A DNA stretch of 64,000 nt from Paenibacillaceae bacterium GAS479 (GCA_900105225.1 LT629764.1:1107501-1171500); one strand, 5' to 3'. Positions 1-11,306 are shown, counted from the first letter of the stretch. The notes: generated from the letters alone by a model not told the origin. Translations and numbers: made by a program.

Positions 1-3000
1 TTGCACGTTTCTAGACACCGTATCTGTTTGACCCAGCCTGTCTTCCACTACTTGTCTGATTCGGAATGTACCAATAGAAGAGAACTCTTTGGTCCATCTC
101 TCTCGATTCTGGGAAGCCATAATCTCCGTACCTCCACCAAGATTACGAATAAAGTAGTCATGTGGCAAGTTCGTACGACCACCATCCTCCTTATCCCACG
201 CTATGGAGTCGATGCTGACCGGAACTCCTCGATAAGCAACGGTGTCGCTGAGATTGAATCCAGCATGAGGCGGCTCGTCTGGCTGCGGTACGCTGCCAAT
301 GTAGATGGTCTTTTCAACGTAATTACTCCATGCCTCATACTCGTCTTTAACGGCTAGCCCAATGGTGTACTCTCCTATCTCGTCTGGAGAAACAAGCTTG
401 CTCCTAACAAACTTCCCTGACGGAGAAATATAATAGAACTTTTTCTCCAATATTCCCTTTGTACGAACATAATCAATCCCCGTGTTCTCCGTCGAGTAAT
501 GACCTGCATTCAAATAGCGGTCCAAGTCTCTACTTCGATCGGTCCAGAGCACGGTTCCATTTGAGGCGATAGAAAGATCATAATCAGAGATCGGCTTTCG
601 ATGAACAATTACATTCCTCACATATGTGTTGGACTCTTTCCTATAGCCCTCGAACTCCATTCGCGGATACAGGAAATTTGAATTAGGGTCATCTGTCGTT
701 TTATAAGTAACCCTGTACAATCCGACTTTATCCAATCTAGTTATTGGAGTCGTGTAACTTTTCCCACTATGAATAGAAGCCCCTGATTTGCCATCACCGG
801 CATCCAGAAATTTCTGGCTAAGCTGATCATATCTCCATGACGTTCTGGCATTGATGAATGGATCCTTCTCCGTGTCATCGTTTCTAATGGTGTAAGTGAT
901 ATCCGTATCGACGATAGCTACTCCATCTAGGATCGTAGAGGAACTGAGTGTCGTGAGATCCGAATAGCTCATATTGTAAAATTCGGTTTTTGGAATCTCG
1001 GCAAATGGACCAAATGTCCCGCCATTGTTGAATGTGTCGTCCATTCGGTCTATAACGGGCGTACCGTCTACGTACACTTTAATCTTATTGTCCAAATACT
1101 GTACCTTGATGGAGTATGATTGGTTTAGGGTAAATGGGTAATCTGCAATCTGAATGACAGTTCTATTACCACTTGCTACTTTTACTAGCTGAATCTTCTT
1201 TCGGTTCATCTCCACTCGATACATATTTCGATGATCCTGAGCAGCAAAACTGAATCCAGAAAATATTTCAGCACTTCCCGTGGACATGTTCATCTTCAAC
1301 TTAAAGTTATACGAAGCGTTTTTTAGCTTAATTGTTCCTAACAGTTGATTATGTGTTGAGACCGATTTGGTTTCCTTTCTATTAGAGGAACTGGGATCAT
1401 AGAAAATCATTGTTCTTCCGCTATAAACTCCATAATTGCCCCGATCAGTTACATAAGCCGTTACCGACCCGTCATCGTTTAAAGTTATCCAGGTATCGTC
1501 TGATAAACCACGCCCATTACTTAAATCCCACAGCTGCCCTGTATTTACATCTGCTTTTTTCAGCGAAGATCCAGACATAAAGTACATGTGGTTGCTATTA
1601 TCAAGTGCACCTCTAAAACCGAACGCTCCTGGAGAAGAGCTAAGTGAGCCATTTGAATTGAGCTTTTTCAATAATGGGCTGTAGCCTAGTGCAATATTGT
1701 CCCATGTGATAACAGATGTAGGGTTAGAGGTATCGTATCCCATCACATTTCTAGAAGCTGTATTACTTTGCATATTTAAAATATCAGAGCTCGTTAACCC
1801 CCATAAACCATCCAATGTCTGAACGGCTGAAGTATCGTTGTAAGCATTGAATCCACTTAAAACCTGTTCGGTATCAGGATCCCACAACGAGACTCCCGAG
1901 TAGGCTCCAGAAGGAATATCAGAATACCTACTATTATTAAAAATATACTGCATTTTGTTATTCGGTGCGGTTTTCGATCCTTCCCCATAAAATGAATTTA
2001 CATCCCCTGGTGCTCTATCATAGTATTGGATTGAACTTGAGCCGTCCCAATTGACGGAAATCCGTTGATGATCATAGTTATCGTAACCATCGTAGCGGTG
2101 AGTATAAAAAAAATCGGCGAACTTGCCCGCAATTCCATTTGCTAGAATGGTTCCATTAGAAGTCCAGCTGCGGAATACTATAGTTCCATCCACGATAATA
2201 AAGTCAGAGTATCGAAACGGCTGGCCGGCCGGATTGATAAAGCTATCCATGTAATACCACTTGAACCCTCGATCGCCATCGCCCCAAACCCAGTTTTCAG
2301 CCGTGTAAACAATACCTCTACCATAATCAACACCATATATCCTCGATGACGCTCTGAATCCAAGATTATTGAAGACCCCATTTTCAAATTTGTAAATGTT
2401 GTATCCCTTCTGGTTATCGCCTGATTCTACTGCAAAATATCCGTTCCCTAAGCTTTTGGCCCCACTAAATTCACTGTCTACATTCGGAATCATTCCACTG
2501 TCAAAAACGAATGTACTTCCCGGATTCGGACCAAAGGATAATGAATTTCGCTTAAATGAGGTAAATAACAAGGATAAAGAGCCATTGGATGAGTTATAGG
2601 CCCAGCTGCTAGTTTTATTATCCTTGTAGAAATCGCTGTTGTTCCAATTAGCTACAATGTTGCCCCGCATTGCCACGGGTACAACAGGTTCAGGAGATAT
2701 CGATTCCGATGTTATATCAAAGGAAACGGTTGGCGAGTCGTTAATCGCTTCCAAAATGAAGCTTTTACTCCCATCCTTACCGTAGTCTTCTTTTACATAA
2801 ACAATGAACTGGTACTTACCAACATTCGGTGCTTTGAAATCAAAGGTTTTATCACCACGCATCGTGATAGCTTGCATTGCTTCATCGTCAAAAGTTCCGT
2901 TGTTGTTAGAGTCGTAGCGATAGGTAACTTTGTTCTCAACAATGGTATCTCCGTCGGGAGAATATGATGTGTTTTTGAAAGAAACTAACCTATTCCGCAA

Positions 3001-5097
3001 CGTCGGTTTGGAAAATTCCAGTCTTGGCACAGGCGGCATATCTTCCAAAACCGTCAACTGATGTACAGCTGGTTCGAGCGATTTAAGACCAAGCGTGTCA
3101 TACACGTCCAGTTTGATGTCTATCTCGCCTGGCTTGACATATACCGTGCGGATATCCCCTATCCATTCGTCACGAGTATGGTCAATCGCCCGCCCTTTGA
3201 TGGGACTATAGCTGTTTTTAGAACTGAATGGCTCCTTCAATGGCCGATTTTGCTTCACCTGTGTGGGACCAATGATCTTAGCTACCGGATTCGGCGGAAC
3301 TACAGTAATTGAAGTGGACGCAGTTGTAACCGCTCCCCATTGATCGGCCAGTGATGCCTCTACTTTGAAGTATCCTAAGCTATCCATCGTTAGGTTGGTG
3401 TACTCCCACATCATGGTCTCCCCTCCATATTTGGAAGGAATACTTCGAATAAACTCTTGATCCGCTGATGAAAATCCAAATCCTCGAAATTGGATGCTGT
3501 CTCCATCCGGATCGGAAGGAGTTGGAATCATTGGATTATTGATTAGTACCAGGTTGAGCACTTGACCCTCATATGCTTGTGATAGAGGTTTGGTTGGATC
3601 TCCGTTCGGATCGACAAATCCAATATGGAGTATAGGAGGTTTATTGCTGCTTGGACCGTTAATCTCAAGTGGCTTAGGCCCTACCGTAATTTCACCACAG
3701 CTTGTCTTTAAGATCATAAACACCTGAAAACTTCCTATTCCCAATACAGAGGGCCACTTCGAAAACGGATAAGTTGTCTCTTCTGTGTAATTATTCTGAT
3801 CTGGACTTGTGTATGTAAACATGCCTTGCTTGATCTGCCATTTATGAGAAACGTATAAACACTGATTAAGGATAATATTTTTGGGCTTGAGAGAGAATGT
3901 TTCACGGTAAGCAATCTTCGGCTTGATGACATCGAAGTCGCCGGTGAAAGATTTAGGAGGCTCTTCATAAAAGAACGTAATATATGCTTTCGATTGCGCG
4001 ATGGTGAGATTCACTTGCTGAGTTGTATTACTTGTAGGCGAGTTATCATAACTCGAATAAGAAAGGCTGGAACCTAGAATTTTGCCATAGGAAGGTTCTG
4101 ATGCATATGATTTGGTGTAGGGCAATGGAGCGACTGCTTGACTGTCCTCATAACGGTTTTCATAGATGCCATTCGGGCCAATGCGTACCATGTGTCGGAT
4201 ATTCACTTCGCCAGCTGTGGGATCTCCACTACCACTGCTCCGCTTATAGTATAGGAATAAAGTGTACTTATCATAATTCCCATCATAAACGAATGCAGGG
4301 GGATTACCGGAAATTATTGATCCTGATGGCGGATCTAATGTTGTTGATTTTTTATAGCCTACATATTCATAATTGGTATTTGTTTTTGGGGGATTGCCAG
4401 AATAGCTTCTACCCCCAGTCATATTAATACTTTCAGTTTGAAATACTCTGCTTAAACTTTGTCCATCGGTCGTAAATGAGCTCGTTTGGAATTGGCCATT
4501 AAGTTCAAATGTAAATACAACGGGAAAATAATATCTTAATCCCTGTACGTTTGGGCTACAATCTGTACACGCTTGTTCTTCCGCAATGATGTCGTAAGGA
4601 TCAAATGCATCCAAGTCACCAATAGTCTTAACGTCGAATGTGACTGTTTCTGTTCCGATTCCTTCTTTTGTGAGTATATCAGGAGTAACGGTAGTGTTAC
4701 CTCGCCAGTCAGCATATCGGGCATAGTTGTCATTGGGACGTGAAGCATTAAAATAGTTCTTATCTCTCTCACTATCATTAAAGAGCTGAACAGAAACACC
4801 TTTAACCATTCTTCCAGGGAATGTAAATGAATATGTATTCGTTATTGGGACACCTTTTTGCCCTTTTTTATATGTTGTCCACTCTCCGACTGAATTGCTC
4901 CATATGTCAATATACATAAAACCAACTGCATATCTTTTGTTGTTAGAAGAATCATCCATATCTCTTGCAGGCACGATGTGAGAGTTCCCGCCACCAGATG
5001 CATTTGCCGATATGGTGCTGTACATTGGAAGAATCGACATTAATAAGGAAACGATCAAGGGGATGACGATAAATTGTTTTTTCAATAGCATCTTCAC
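1..5097 (-). CDS. Giant secreted multidomain surface protein, C-terminus beyond the left edge
   Basis: The frame is open for about 1,699 codons and has no stop before base 1, so the protein is truncated by the window. I checked most of the frame codon by codon. A GTG start at 5097 is preceded by TGAGGTG at a spacing of 8; an ATG two codons later is the alternative. The N-terminus (MLLKKQFIVIPLIVSLLMS) is a signal peptide. What follows is Asn/Ser/Thr-rich extracellular sequence. Residues about 600-800 have PKD/Ig-like character (SDPDGDSIQF, SYSPDGDTIVENKVTYRYD). Residues about 1255-1380 look like a LamG/concanavalin-type beta-sandwich (MYRVEMNRKKIQLV, IKVYVDGTPVIDRMDD). The ribosome binding site overlaps the stop of the upstream CuAO-fold gene, so the two are probably translationally coupled. 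No enzyme motif is visible; an adhesive or structural surface role is inference. Codon use is clearly more AT-rich than in the sugar operon. Confidence 0.85.
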   Translation of the reverse strand, partial: MKMLLKKQFIVIPLIVSLLMSILPMYSTISANASGGGNSHIVPARDMDDSSNNKRYAVGFMYIDIWSNSVGEWTTYKKGQKGVPITNTYSFTFPGRMVKGVSVQLFNDSERDKNYFNASRPNDNYARYADWRGNTTVTPDILTKEGIGTETVTFDVKTIGDLDAFDPYDIIAEEQACTDCSPNVQGLRYYFPVVFTFELNGQFQTSSFTTDGQSLSRVFQTESINMTGGRSYSGNPPKTNTNYEYVGYKKSTTLDPPSGSIISGNPPAFVYDGNYDKYTLFLYYKRSSGSGDPTAGEVNIRHMVRIGPNGIYENRYEDSQAVAPLPYTKSYASEPSYGKILGSSLSYSSYDNSPTSNTTQQVNLTIAQSKAYITFFYEEPPKSFTGDFDVIKPKIAYRETFSLKPKNIILNQCLYVSHKWQIKQGMFTYTSPDQNNYTEETTYPFSKWPSVLGIGSFQVFMILKTSCGEITVGPKPLEINGPSSNKPPILHIGFVDPNGDPTKPLSQAYEGQVLNLVLINNPMIPTPSDPDGDSIQFRGFGFSSADQEFIRSIPSKYGGETMMWEYTNLTMDSLGYFKVEASLADQWGAVTTASTSITVVPPNPVAKIIGPTQVKQNRPLKEPFSSKNSYSPIKGRAIDHTRDEWIGDIRTVYVKPGEIDIKLDVYDTLGLKSLEPAVHQLTVLEDMPPVPRLEFSKPTLRNRLVSFKNTSYSPDGDTIVENKVTYRYDSNNNGTFDDEAMQAITMRGDKTFDFKAPNVGKYQFIVYVKEDYGKDGSKSFILEAINDSPTVSFDITSESISPEPVVPVAMRGNIVANWNNSDFYKDNKTSSWAYNSSNGSLSLLFTSFKRNSLSFGPNPGSTFVFDSGMIPNVDSEFSGAKSLGNGYFAVESGDNQKGYNIYKFENGVFNNLGFRASSRIYGVDYGRGIVYTAENWVWGDGDRGFKWYYMDSFINPAGQPFRYSDFIIVDGTIVFRSWTSNGTILANGIAGKFADFFYTHRYDGYDNYDHQRISVNWDGSSSIQYYDRAPGDVNSFYGEGSKTAPNNKMQYIFNNSRYSDIPSGAYSGVSLWDPDTEQVLSGFNAYNDTSAVQTLDGLWGLTSSDILNMQSNTASRNVMGYDTSNPTSVITWDNIALGYSPLLKKLNSNGSLSSSPGAFGFRGALDNSNHMYFMSGSSLKKADVNTGQLWDLSNGRGLSDDTWITLNDDGSVTAYVTDRGNYGVYSGRTMIFYDPSSSNRKETKSVSTHNQLLGTIKLKNASYNFKLKMNMSTGSAEIFSGFSFAAQDHRNMYRVEMNRKKIQLVKVASGNRTVIQIADYPFTLNQSYSIKVQYLDNKIKVYVDGTPVIDRMDDTFNNGGTFGPFAEIPKTEFYNMSYSDLTTLSSSTILDGVAIVDTDITYTIRNDDTEKDPFINARTSWRYDQLSQKFLDAGDGKSGASIHSGKSYTTPITRLDKVGLYRVTYKTTDDPNSNFLYPRMEFEGYRKESNTYVRNVIVHRKPISDYDLSIASNGTVLWTDRSRDLDRYLNAGHYSTENTGIDYVRTKGILEKKFYYISPSGKFVRSKLVSPDEIGEYTIGLAVKDEYEAWSNYVEKTIYIGSVPQPDEPPHAGFNLSDTVAYRGVPVSIDSIAWDKEDGGRTNLPHDYFIRNLGGGTEIMASQNRERWTKEFSSIGTFRIRQVVEDRLGQTDTVSRNVQ

Positions 5098-5109
5098 GTC
5101 AGCCACACC

Positions 5110-6045
5110 TCAGTTTGCTTTAAATAAAATTGTATAATCATAATCAATTCTAAGTTGAATATATTTAATTTCGCTAAGTGTAAGAGATTCCCAGGTAGCA
5201 ATTCCATCGTTTCGGTCAGCAATAGAGGCAATGGGATAGTAGTTCGCTTTACTAGCAGCCGTTCTTTCTCTAAATGGGACAATATCACCTCTCAATCTAG
5301 CAATATCATCTTTTATTAGATATGCTAAACCAATTGCCGGTGTTTTTGATGACGAAGTAAATCTCAAAAACTGATTAGATTTGTTCGAAGAAACGAGATC
5401 TATTCTAAAATAGCTCACACCTTTTATGGAAATTGGAAAATTCTTTCTTGATAAAATCAAACCTTTTGTTTGCTTTAGTTTGCCTAAACTACCCCAGGAT
5501 ATTAGTAATCGCTCCATAGCACCCTCGTAATAATCCTTATAAGGTTCTAAGCTAACAGGTTTAGTAACACTCTCGATGTCAGGAACCTCCTTATTACCAA
5601 TCCATACATAATCAAGAGCCCCATCCCACTCGACCTTTTCTTCAAAAGCCTCCGCGATAAGTCTCAGAGGAACCATTGTTCTTCCGTTTTGGCTATACAT
5701 AGGCTGAGCAAAATTTATATTATTCCCATTTATAGTAGCGACTTTGGAACCTGCTTTAAGCTCAACACTGTTTGCATCTTTCGAGAGTGTTACATTACCA
5801 TCAGAATACTGAACAGAGGCTCCCATAGCTTGCGCAACTCCTCTAAGCGGAACATATACACTTCCACCTTTTAAATCTGCTTTAGCTCCTAATAGATCCA
5901 TTTGACGAGCATTATAAGTTACGATAATCGGATGAGTGGTTGGAACAATTTTCTCTGCTGTAGCGGCATGGCCCCATTGAGGGCTACTTGCAAGAACTGG
6001 CAACAGGAGTATGCTAGCCGTAATGCCTTTAATTACTTTCCTCAT
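5110..6045 (-). CDS. Secreted copper-amine-oxidase N-terminal-domain protein
   Basis: The 311-residue protein begins with a clear signal peptide (cleavage probably after GHA, residue 27). Residues about 40-155 match the CuAO N-terminal-like domain (PF07833 type), with its duplicated signatures VYVPLRGVAQAMGASVQY and RTMVPLRLIAEAFEEKVEWD. Despite the name, this fold in Paenibacillus and related genera is a non-catalytic cell-surface module. The C-terminal half (residues 160-311) is not recognised. The start is supported by GGAGGA six bases upstream. The gene lies between a terminator upstream and the giant surface protein downstream, 12 bases away with its ribosome binding site over this stop codon. 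The pair probably forms its own transcription unit. A role in anchoring or assembling the giant protein is inference. Confidence 0.85.
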   Translation of the reverse strand: MRKVIKGITASILLLPVLASSPQWGHAATAEKIVPTTHPIIVTYNARQMDLLGAKADLKGGSVYVPLRGVAQAMGASVQYSDGNVTLSKDANSVELKAGSKVATINGNNINFAQPMYSQNGRTMVPLRLIAEAFEEKVEWDGALDYVWIGNKEVPDIESVTKPVSLEPYKDYYEGAMERLLISWGSLGKLKQTKGLILSRKNFPISIKGVSYFRIDLVSSNKSNQFLRFTSSSKTPAIGLAYLIKDDIARLRGDIVPFRERTAASKANYYPIASIADRNDGIATWESLTLSEIKYIQLRIDYDYTILFKAN

Positions 6046-6180
6046 TTAAATTCCTCCATTTTATTATTCTCTGTGTAGCCCTCTTATTTAGAGCTATTAG
6101 TTCAAATTTTCCGCTCAATTAAATCTAATATCGACCAAAAAGCAAACTTCTTCCATATCCTCATAAAAAAGGACTAATAA
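6046..6180 (-). other. Leader region of the CuAO/giant surface protein unit
   Basis: This is an AT-rich, gene-free stretch between the terminator at 6181-6230 and the start at 6045. It should hold the promoter for the two-gene unit. TTGAGC and TTGAAC hexamers occur on the minus strand but I see no convincingly spaced -10 box, so no promoter is called. Confidence 0.3.
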
Positions 6181-6230
6181 AACAAAAAAGCACCCGTCGC
6201 AGAATAAACTGCGAAACGGGTGCTTCCCGG
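6181..6230 (-). terminator. Rho-independent terminator after the secreted beta-helix gene
   Basis: AAGCACCCGT (6188-6197) pairs with ACGGGTGCTT (6216-6225), with an inner CGCAG/CTGCG stem. On the minus strand a run of six T residues follows. It closes the transcript from the gene ending at 6391 and insulates the CuAO unit. It closely resembles the terminator at 31175-31220. Confidence 0.85.
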
Positions 6231-6390
6231 TTCCAATAGAATGGAAAACCTTCAATTGAGATCATTATAACTAAAATTTAGGAGAAAGCAAGCCTCATGT
6301 TTGGAAAGGAAAATACGAGGCTCGCACATACAAGAATTATTTAACGACCTATCAATATTACTTGGTGGTCGTTAAAGCTCCTGCTTGCTA

Positions 6391-9300
6391 CTATTTTGCC
6401 TTTTGGCCTTTCGTTACTTTCACGGTTAAAACATCACTAGAGGTGATACCAGCTGCATTAACCAATTCAATGCGGTATTCGTACGTACCAATTGCGCGAC
6501 CGGCAATCGCTTTTATCGCTTGCTGTGCATTCGGCGAAGCAGCAGTCAACGTTTTCGTTTCGATCAGAACTCCATTCTCATGGAGCCGATACTCCGTACC
6601 GTTGGTGCCCCACCACATGTTCATGGTCAGCTTAAAGCTGCCGTCGCCATCCCAGTTGTCGTGGGCCAGAACAGGTTTGCCTGGAGCTGCATCCGTAACT
6701 GCTACGACCAGCGGATCGCTCTTCGTCGTGCCGAGAGCGTTGACCAGTTCAGCCGTGTACGTGTAAGTTCCGTTTTTGTTTCCTTTCAATTCGACCTTAG
6801 CGGTTTGAGCATTCGGAGAAGCGTCGTCCAGCGCTTGCGTGCTGATCAGAACGCCGTTTTCGTACACTTTGAGAATATCTCCGTTATTTCCCCACCACAT
6901 ATTCATCGTGACGGTGTAATTGCCGTCTTTCAAGCCATTCGCTTGGGAGATGTCGCTGGAAAGAACCGGTTTGCCTGGTATTCCGGTGTAAAGCGGGAGG
7001 GCGACTTTAACGGTCACATCCTGCGCTTGAACCGTGAATCCGTTCCATTTCACCGTAGCTTTGATGACGGTGGTACCAACGGTTACAGCCGTGATTTTGC
7101 CTCCAGCGTCAATCGTTGCTACTTCCGGTTTGCTGGAGCTGTACGTTACTACCGCGCCGATCAGTGCAGTCGGAACGTCGCTGCTCAGCTTGCCGGACAC
7201 ACGAGCGGTCGTCGTTTTTTCCGGCTGCAGCTTCGGAGATTCAACCGATAGCTTCACCTCGGACAAAGTATTTAACGGAGCAGGATTTACAAGTGTAACT
7301 CCTGTGTCCACTCCCGTTATTCCGTTAGCCGGAACCTTAACATTCACAGGCAGCGTAGAATAGATGCCCATGCTGTCAATCGTGTTGCCCGAGAAAGTCA
7401 CATTTTTCGCATTTTCCACCGCAATGACAGACGTCGGATCGATGCCCTTATCGGCCCCGTTATTGTTCGGCTCTGTCAAATGCGTCCGCAGGAACTTGTT
7501 GTTTTTAACGGTGACATTGCTGACGTTGTTCAAATTCAGATTAAGTCCGTTGACATTGTCAAAAGTATTGCCCTCAATAAGAATGTTGTCAAAAGCCAGT
7601 TCACTCTTAATGTTGCCAGCCGCAAATCCAATCGATCCGGATTGATCGGACCAAGGCATATAATGATGATACCCTGTGCCGATAATCTTGTTGTTTCGGA
7701 TAATTAGATTGCTTCCTGCACCGGCATGACTATCCGTGACAACTTCCGGTGAAACGATGATGGCTTTGTCGCCGCCACGGAAGGTATTGCCCTCAATCAA
7801 GCCGTCGCCGGCTTTCAGCAGCATACCGCGTCCCGGGCTGTAAACATCGTTGTTTTTAAATACAAATCCGTTGCCCATACGGTCCGGGCTGAAAATAAAT
7901 TGTTCCACTTGGAATGGAGACTGACGGTCAAGCTTGATTTTATAATAGGTTTCTTCCGTAAATCTCCAAGGCGTCCATTGCGCAGCCGAATTGATTTTTT
8001 CAAGCAGCGCCGGGTCGATGCCAACGGTGTTCCTAGCTACATGTTCAACCGAAACTACAGTCGCCTCACTGCCGGAATTATTAAAGTCTCTCAGTCGGTC
8101 GCCCGCTTTACCGGCTTGGCTTCCGTCACGCAGTACAATGACGATTTCATTGCCTTGAACTTTTACGACTCCATAATCCCCGGACTGAATGCTGAAAGAA
8201 TCGTCCCCTGCACTGTAAATAGTGGAGTTTTCAACAATCGGGCCTTTTTTGGTCGTTTTAAACTGAACTCCGTCCCACACTGCCGTGAGCAGCGGTTTTT
8301 CCGTAGCTCCCGGAGGAGGAGGGCCTGGAATCAGCTTAAAGCCATTGAATACCGTACCGCCTTCGCCGCCGGCCTCCAAGAAGCCAAAACCAGGAGCGGT
8401 ATGAATTGTGAAGTCTTCGAATACAATTCCGCTGCTGTCTCCAACTGTAATGCCGTGCGGAATTCCGCCTGGTCCCGGTCCGCCTGCGAGCGTCACCGGA
8501 TCGCCTACATCGACGTTACGGCCTACGCCGTTCAGCGTGATGCGGACCGTGTCGTCATCGTTCCACGCCGCAGTCGTTCCCCAAAGATGATTGATGCCGT
8601 GTTTTTGGAACTTCGTTTCAGGATCATAAATGGTAAGCCTGGAGTACAGCTTGCGCGGATAACCCTCGGCAAGTTCAATATCAACATAGGAGAGATCCGC
8701 AGCAACAGCCTTTACTTTACCTTGTGTGAACGGCAGCGGATCGTAGTTAATGACCATTCCGCTGATTTTCACGTTTTTGCTGCTTTCAATATTAAGAGCT
8801 TTCGTAAGTTTAGTTCCGATAACCGTTACACCATCAGCTACGATTTCCAAATTGTTTGCATTGGAGATGGAAATAAGGACATTTCCAGCCTCTTCCCCAA
8901 TGCGGTACGTATTCGGAGGAAGGACAACTTTTGATTTTCCAGCCGCAATCGCAGCGTTAATCATGGATTGAATATCCATAACTCCAACCAGCCTTTTCAC
9001 CATTTCAAAAGCTTCCATTCTCGTAATAGTAACCTTTGGCTCAAATTGCGCCGGGTATGGATCGTTTTTCGCCACAATGCCCAGCTTGCTATCAGCTTTT
9101 ACATAATCAACTGCCCACCCGCTTATTGAAGCCAGGTCAGTCAAAGAAGAGATGTCGCCAAGCTTGGCATCCTGCTCCATCGCGCGGTTATAACCGTTAA
9201 TGAGAATTGACGCCGCTTCTTCGCGCGTCAATGGCGCGCTTGGATTCAACTTGCCGCCAACAATCAGATTGCTGTCGATCAAATCGTTGTTATAGGCGCC

Positions 9301-11061
9301 TTGCAGCATGTCAGCTGAAGTGCTGTCTGCAGGCACATCGCTGAATATACCTTCATACGGCGCGCTTTGCAGCTTCAAAGTCTGGGACACCATGTAGAGC
9401 AGCTCCACTCTGGTGAGTGGGCCTTCGCCATCAACGATGACCTGAGCTTGATCCTTCAGCGCTCCGTCAGCCGTCTCAACGGTAATGACTGCTGTTCCTG
9501 GGCCATTTACCGTAACAAGTCCGCTCTGGTCAACCGTCGCAACTTGCGGACTGCTCGTCGACCAGTACAAATCTTTGTTCAATGCATCGGCAGGAGCGAT
9601 TGTTGCATGGAGCTTTATCGTTTCGCCAATGCCAGGAGTAAGCTGCCCTTGATCCAACGTTACAGATGTAGGAGATACCGTATCTACAACCTCCGTAAAT
9701 TTAATGACTGGGTCCCAAATCAAGTCGTCATATCCATTGGAGCGGTCCTTGCCGCTATTGGAAATGAAATAGATCCGGTCGCCTTTAATAACGGATAGGC
9801 TCAAGTCGGGGAATTCAACAGTCTGTTTGGAAGCAATGGCTTTCCACTCGCCGTCGGCAGGCGCCGGCCATATTTGCGTGCCATTTTTCATAATTTTCAG
9901 TTGAGCGCCGTCAAACGTATTTTTATGAATGGTAATCTGGTGAGATTTGATCACCATCGTTCCCGTTGCAGGAGAAACGAAAGTGCGGGATGTGTCCGCT
10001 TGCGTTCCCGGGGTCATCTCGCTGCCGGAAATCCGGCCAAAGTCCCAGTTGCCCGAAGTTTTCCACCAGCTGTTGCCGACGAATTCGGGAAGATCCACAT
10101 AAACAGAAGAATTTTGAAGACGGTACTGATAACGCCAGTTGTCCGTTCCTTGAGTTCCCGAAAATCCTTCGGACGCCTTGAAGGCAGGGAACCCGGCAGA
10201 TATGATCGTTGCGCTGTCCGTAAGCCCACCGTCCATCGTTGTTGCCGTAATGACGGCAGTCCCGCTTGAAATCGTTGTCACAGAACCGTATACGACGGTA
10301 GCAACTGACGGATTGCTGGAAGACCAGATCAGATTTTTGTTTGTTGCATTTTCAGGAGCGACTGTAGCATTCAGTTGGACAGTATCGTCTACGTTCATTG
10401 TCAGCTCATGTTTGTCCAGCGTTACGGAAGTCGGTGATACGGATTCCGCAACCGCGCTATAACTCACGACAGGGTCCCAATAAATATCATCCTGCCCATT
10501 AGCGTGGTCAGCACCGCTATTCACAATGAAATAAATGCGATCCCCTTTAGTCACCTCAGCCGTCAGCTCAGGGAAAGCAATGGTTTGTTCGACGTTGATC
10601 GGTTCCCACTCACCGCTAGTCGGCCAAACTTGAGTCTCATTTTTCAAAATTTTCAGTCTTGCACCACCGTACGTACCCGGATTAATTGTAATCGGCTTGG
10701 AAGCCGTTAATTTAACGGTCCCGGATTCCGGCGCCACAAACGTACGTGAGGTGTCCGCTTGGGAGCCTGGTGTCATTTCGATGCCTGCTACCTTGCCCCA
10801 GTCCCAGTTCTGGCTCGCTCTCCACCAAATGTTGCCGACATTTGAAGGAAGATCTTTAAAGTCAGGCGTGTTGAAAGTCTGGTATTGGTACCGCCATTGA
10901 TTGGCGCCTTGCTGGTTTGAAAATCCTTCTGACGCTTTGAACGAAGGCAGAGCGGTCTCTTCGGCATAAACGACGGTATCCATTGGAAGCCGTACACTGA
11001 ACAGCAGCATCATAATTGCCAGAATGCAGGCCAATTGTCTGCGGGTACTGCCTATACTCAT
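6391..11061 (-). CDS. Secreted SLH-type right-handed beta-helix protein with Big_2 domains, possibly GH110-like
   Basis: This 1,556-residue protein has a signal peptide (residues 1-33, ending VVYAEE). Two copies of an about 165-residue beta-rich module follow (residues about 40-205 and 290-455), both starting FKASEGFS and containing DTSRTFV and GDRIYFI. Each is followed by a Big_2 domain ([28 protein letters not shown]). Residues about 550-700 contain SLH-like segments for cell-wall attachment. A beta-helix spans about 705-1260, with DGVQF, then [10 protein letters not shown] near residue 955, then repeated NNK/GNT turns. The C-terminus has another Big_2-like domain (about 1266-1350) and two repeats containing MNMWWG. 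The DGVQF...DD arrangement parallels the GH110-like protein at 27677-29461, so an extracellular glycan-cleaving enzyme is inferred; a lyase is possible. A cre-like site lies upstream. Confidence 0.8.
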   Translation of the reverse strand: MSIGSTRRQLACILAIMMLLFSVRLPMDTVVYAEETALPSFKASEGFSNQQGANQWRYQYQTFNTPDFKDLPSNVGNIWWRASQNWDWGKVAGIEMTPGSQADTSRTFVAPESGTVKLTASKPITINPGTYGGARLKILKNETQVWPTSGEWEPINVEQTIAFPELTAEVTKGDRIYFIVNSGADHANGQDDIYWDPVVSYSAVAESVSPTSVTLDKHELTMNVDDTVQLNATVAPENATNKNLIWSSSNPSVATVVYGSVTTISSGTAVITATTMDGGLTDSATIISAGFPAFKASEGFSGTQGTDNWRYQYRLQNSSVYVDLPEFVGNSWWKTSGNWDFGRISGSEMTPGTQADTSRTFVSPATGTMVIKSHQITIHKNTFDGAQLKIMKNGTQIWPAPADGEWKAIASKQTVEFPDLSLSVIKGDRIYFISNSGKDRSNGYDDLIWDPVIKFTEVVDTVSPTSVTLDQGQLTPGIGETIKLHATIAPADALNKDLYWSTSSPQVATVDQSGLVTVNGPGTAVITVETADGALKDQAQVIVDGEGPLTRVELLYMVSQTLKLQSAPYEGIFSDVPADSTSADMLQGAYNNDLIDSNLIVGGKLNPSAPLTREEAASILINGYNRAMEQDAKLGDISSLTDLASISGWAVDYVKADSKLGIVAKNDPYPAQFEPKVTITRMEAFEMVKRLVGVMDIQSMINAAIAAGKSKVVLPPNTYRIGEEAGNVLISISNANNLEIVADGVTVIGTKLTKALNIESSKNVKISGMVINYDPLPFTQGKVKAVAADLSYVDIELAEGYPRKLYSRLTIYDPETKFQKHGINHLWGTTAAWNDDDTVRITLNGVGRNVDVGDPVTLAGGPGPGGIPHGITVGDSSGIVFEDFTIHTAPGFGFLEAGGEGGTVFNGFKLIPGPPPPGATEKPLLTAVWDGVQFKTTKKGPIVENSTIYSAGDDSFSIQSGDYGVVKVQGNEIVIVLRDGSQAGKAGDRLRDFNNSGSEATVVSVEHVARNTVGIDPALLEKINSAAQWTPWRFTEETYYKIKLDRQSPFQVEQFIFSPDRMGNGFVFKNNDVYSPGRGMLLKAGDGLIEGNTFRGGDKAIIVSPEVVTDSHAGAGSNLIIRNNKIIGTGYHHYMPWSDQSGSIGFAAGNIKSELAFDNILIEGNTFDNVNGLNLNLNNVSNVTVKNNKFLRTHLTEPNNNGADKGIDPTSVIAVENAKNVTFSGNTIDSMGIYSTLPVNVKVPANGITGVDTGVTLVNPAPLNTLSEVKLSVESPKLQPEKTTTARVSGKLSSDVPTALIGAVVTYSSSKPEVATIDAGGKITAVTVGTTVIKATVKWNGFTVQAQDVTVKVALPLYTGIPGKPVLSSDISQANGLKDGNYTVTMNMWWGNNGDILKVYENGVLISTQALDDASPNAQTAKVELKGNKNGTYTYTAELVNALGTTKSDPLVVAVTDAAPGKPVLAHDNWDGDGSFKLTMNMWWGTNGTEYRLHENGVLIETKTLTAASPNAQQAIKAIAGRAIGTYEYRIELVNAAGITSSDVLTVKVTKGQKAK

Positions 11062-11128
11062 TTATCTTTCCCTCGCTTTCAAGCTTATGACACCCGGACA
11101 ATCCGGCGATCATCGCCTGTTAATTTTG

Positions 11129-11142
11129 TTGAAGCGCTTTCA
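11129..11142. promoter_or_regulatory. cre-like site (catabolite repression) upstream of the beta-helix gene
   Basis: TTGAAGCGCTTTCA on plus (TGAAAGCGCTTCAA on minus) fits the CcpA-binding consensus TGWAANCGNTNWCA with one mismatch and has the CGC-centred near-palindrome. It sits about 70 bases upstream of the start at 11061, a suitable place for CcpA repression of a sugar gene. This is sequence-match evidence only. Confidence 0.5.
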
Positions 11143-11203
11143 TAATCTTGAACATCCTTCCTTCTTCATTTGAATGTGGCTTTCTAGGCACAGGGAAGAA
11201 GAA

Positions 11204-11234
11204 GGCTGCAAATCCGATTTCTCAGAAAGCAGCC
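11204..11234 (-). terminator. Probable terminator after the GH2 gene
   Basis: GGCTGC (11204-11209) pairs with GCAGCC (11229-11234), with an inner AAATC/GATTT pairing. On minus it is followed by a T/C-rich tail (TTCTTCTTCC). It lies about 70 bases beyond the GH2 stop. The tail is weak, so readthrough into the beta-helix gene is possible. Confidence 0.5.
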
Positions 11235-11306
11235 ATCTCAACATAAATTATGGGTAGTGTTTCGGAATCCAACCACCCCCTTTTAGACCAACTGGGCTCA
11301 TCGGGA

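Noticed and set aside
1-357. 118-codon plus-strand frame at the left edge
   Set aside because: It is the complement of the giant minus-strand reading frame, which is continuous and has protein-like sequence.
7900-8934. 344-codon open frame on plus
   Set aside because: It lies entirely antisense to the secreted beta-helix gene, has a Arg/Phe-rich low-quality composition and no ribosome binding site.
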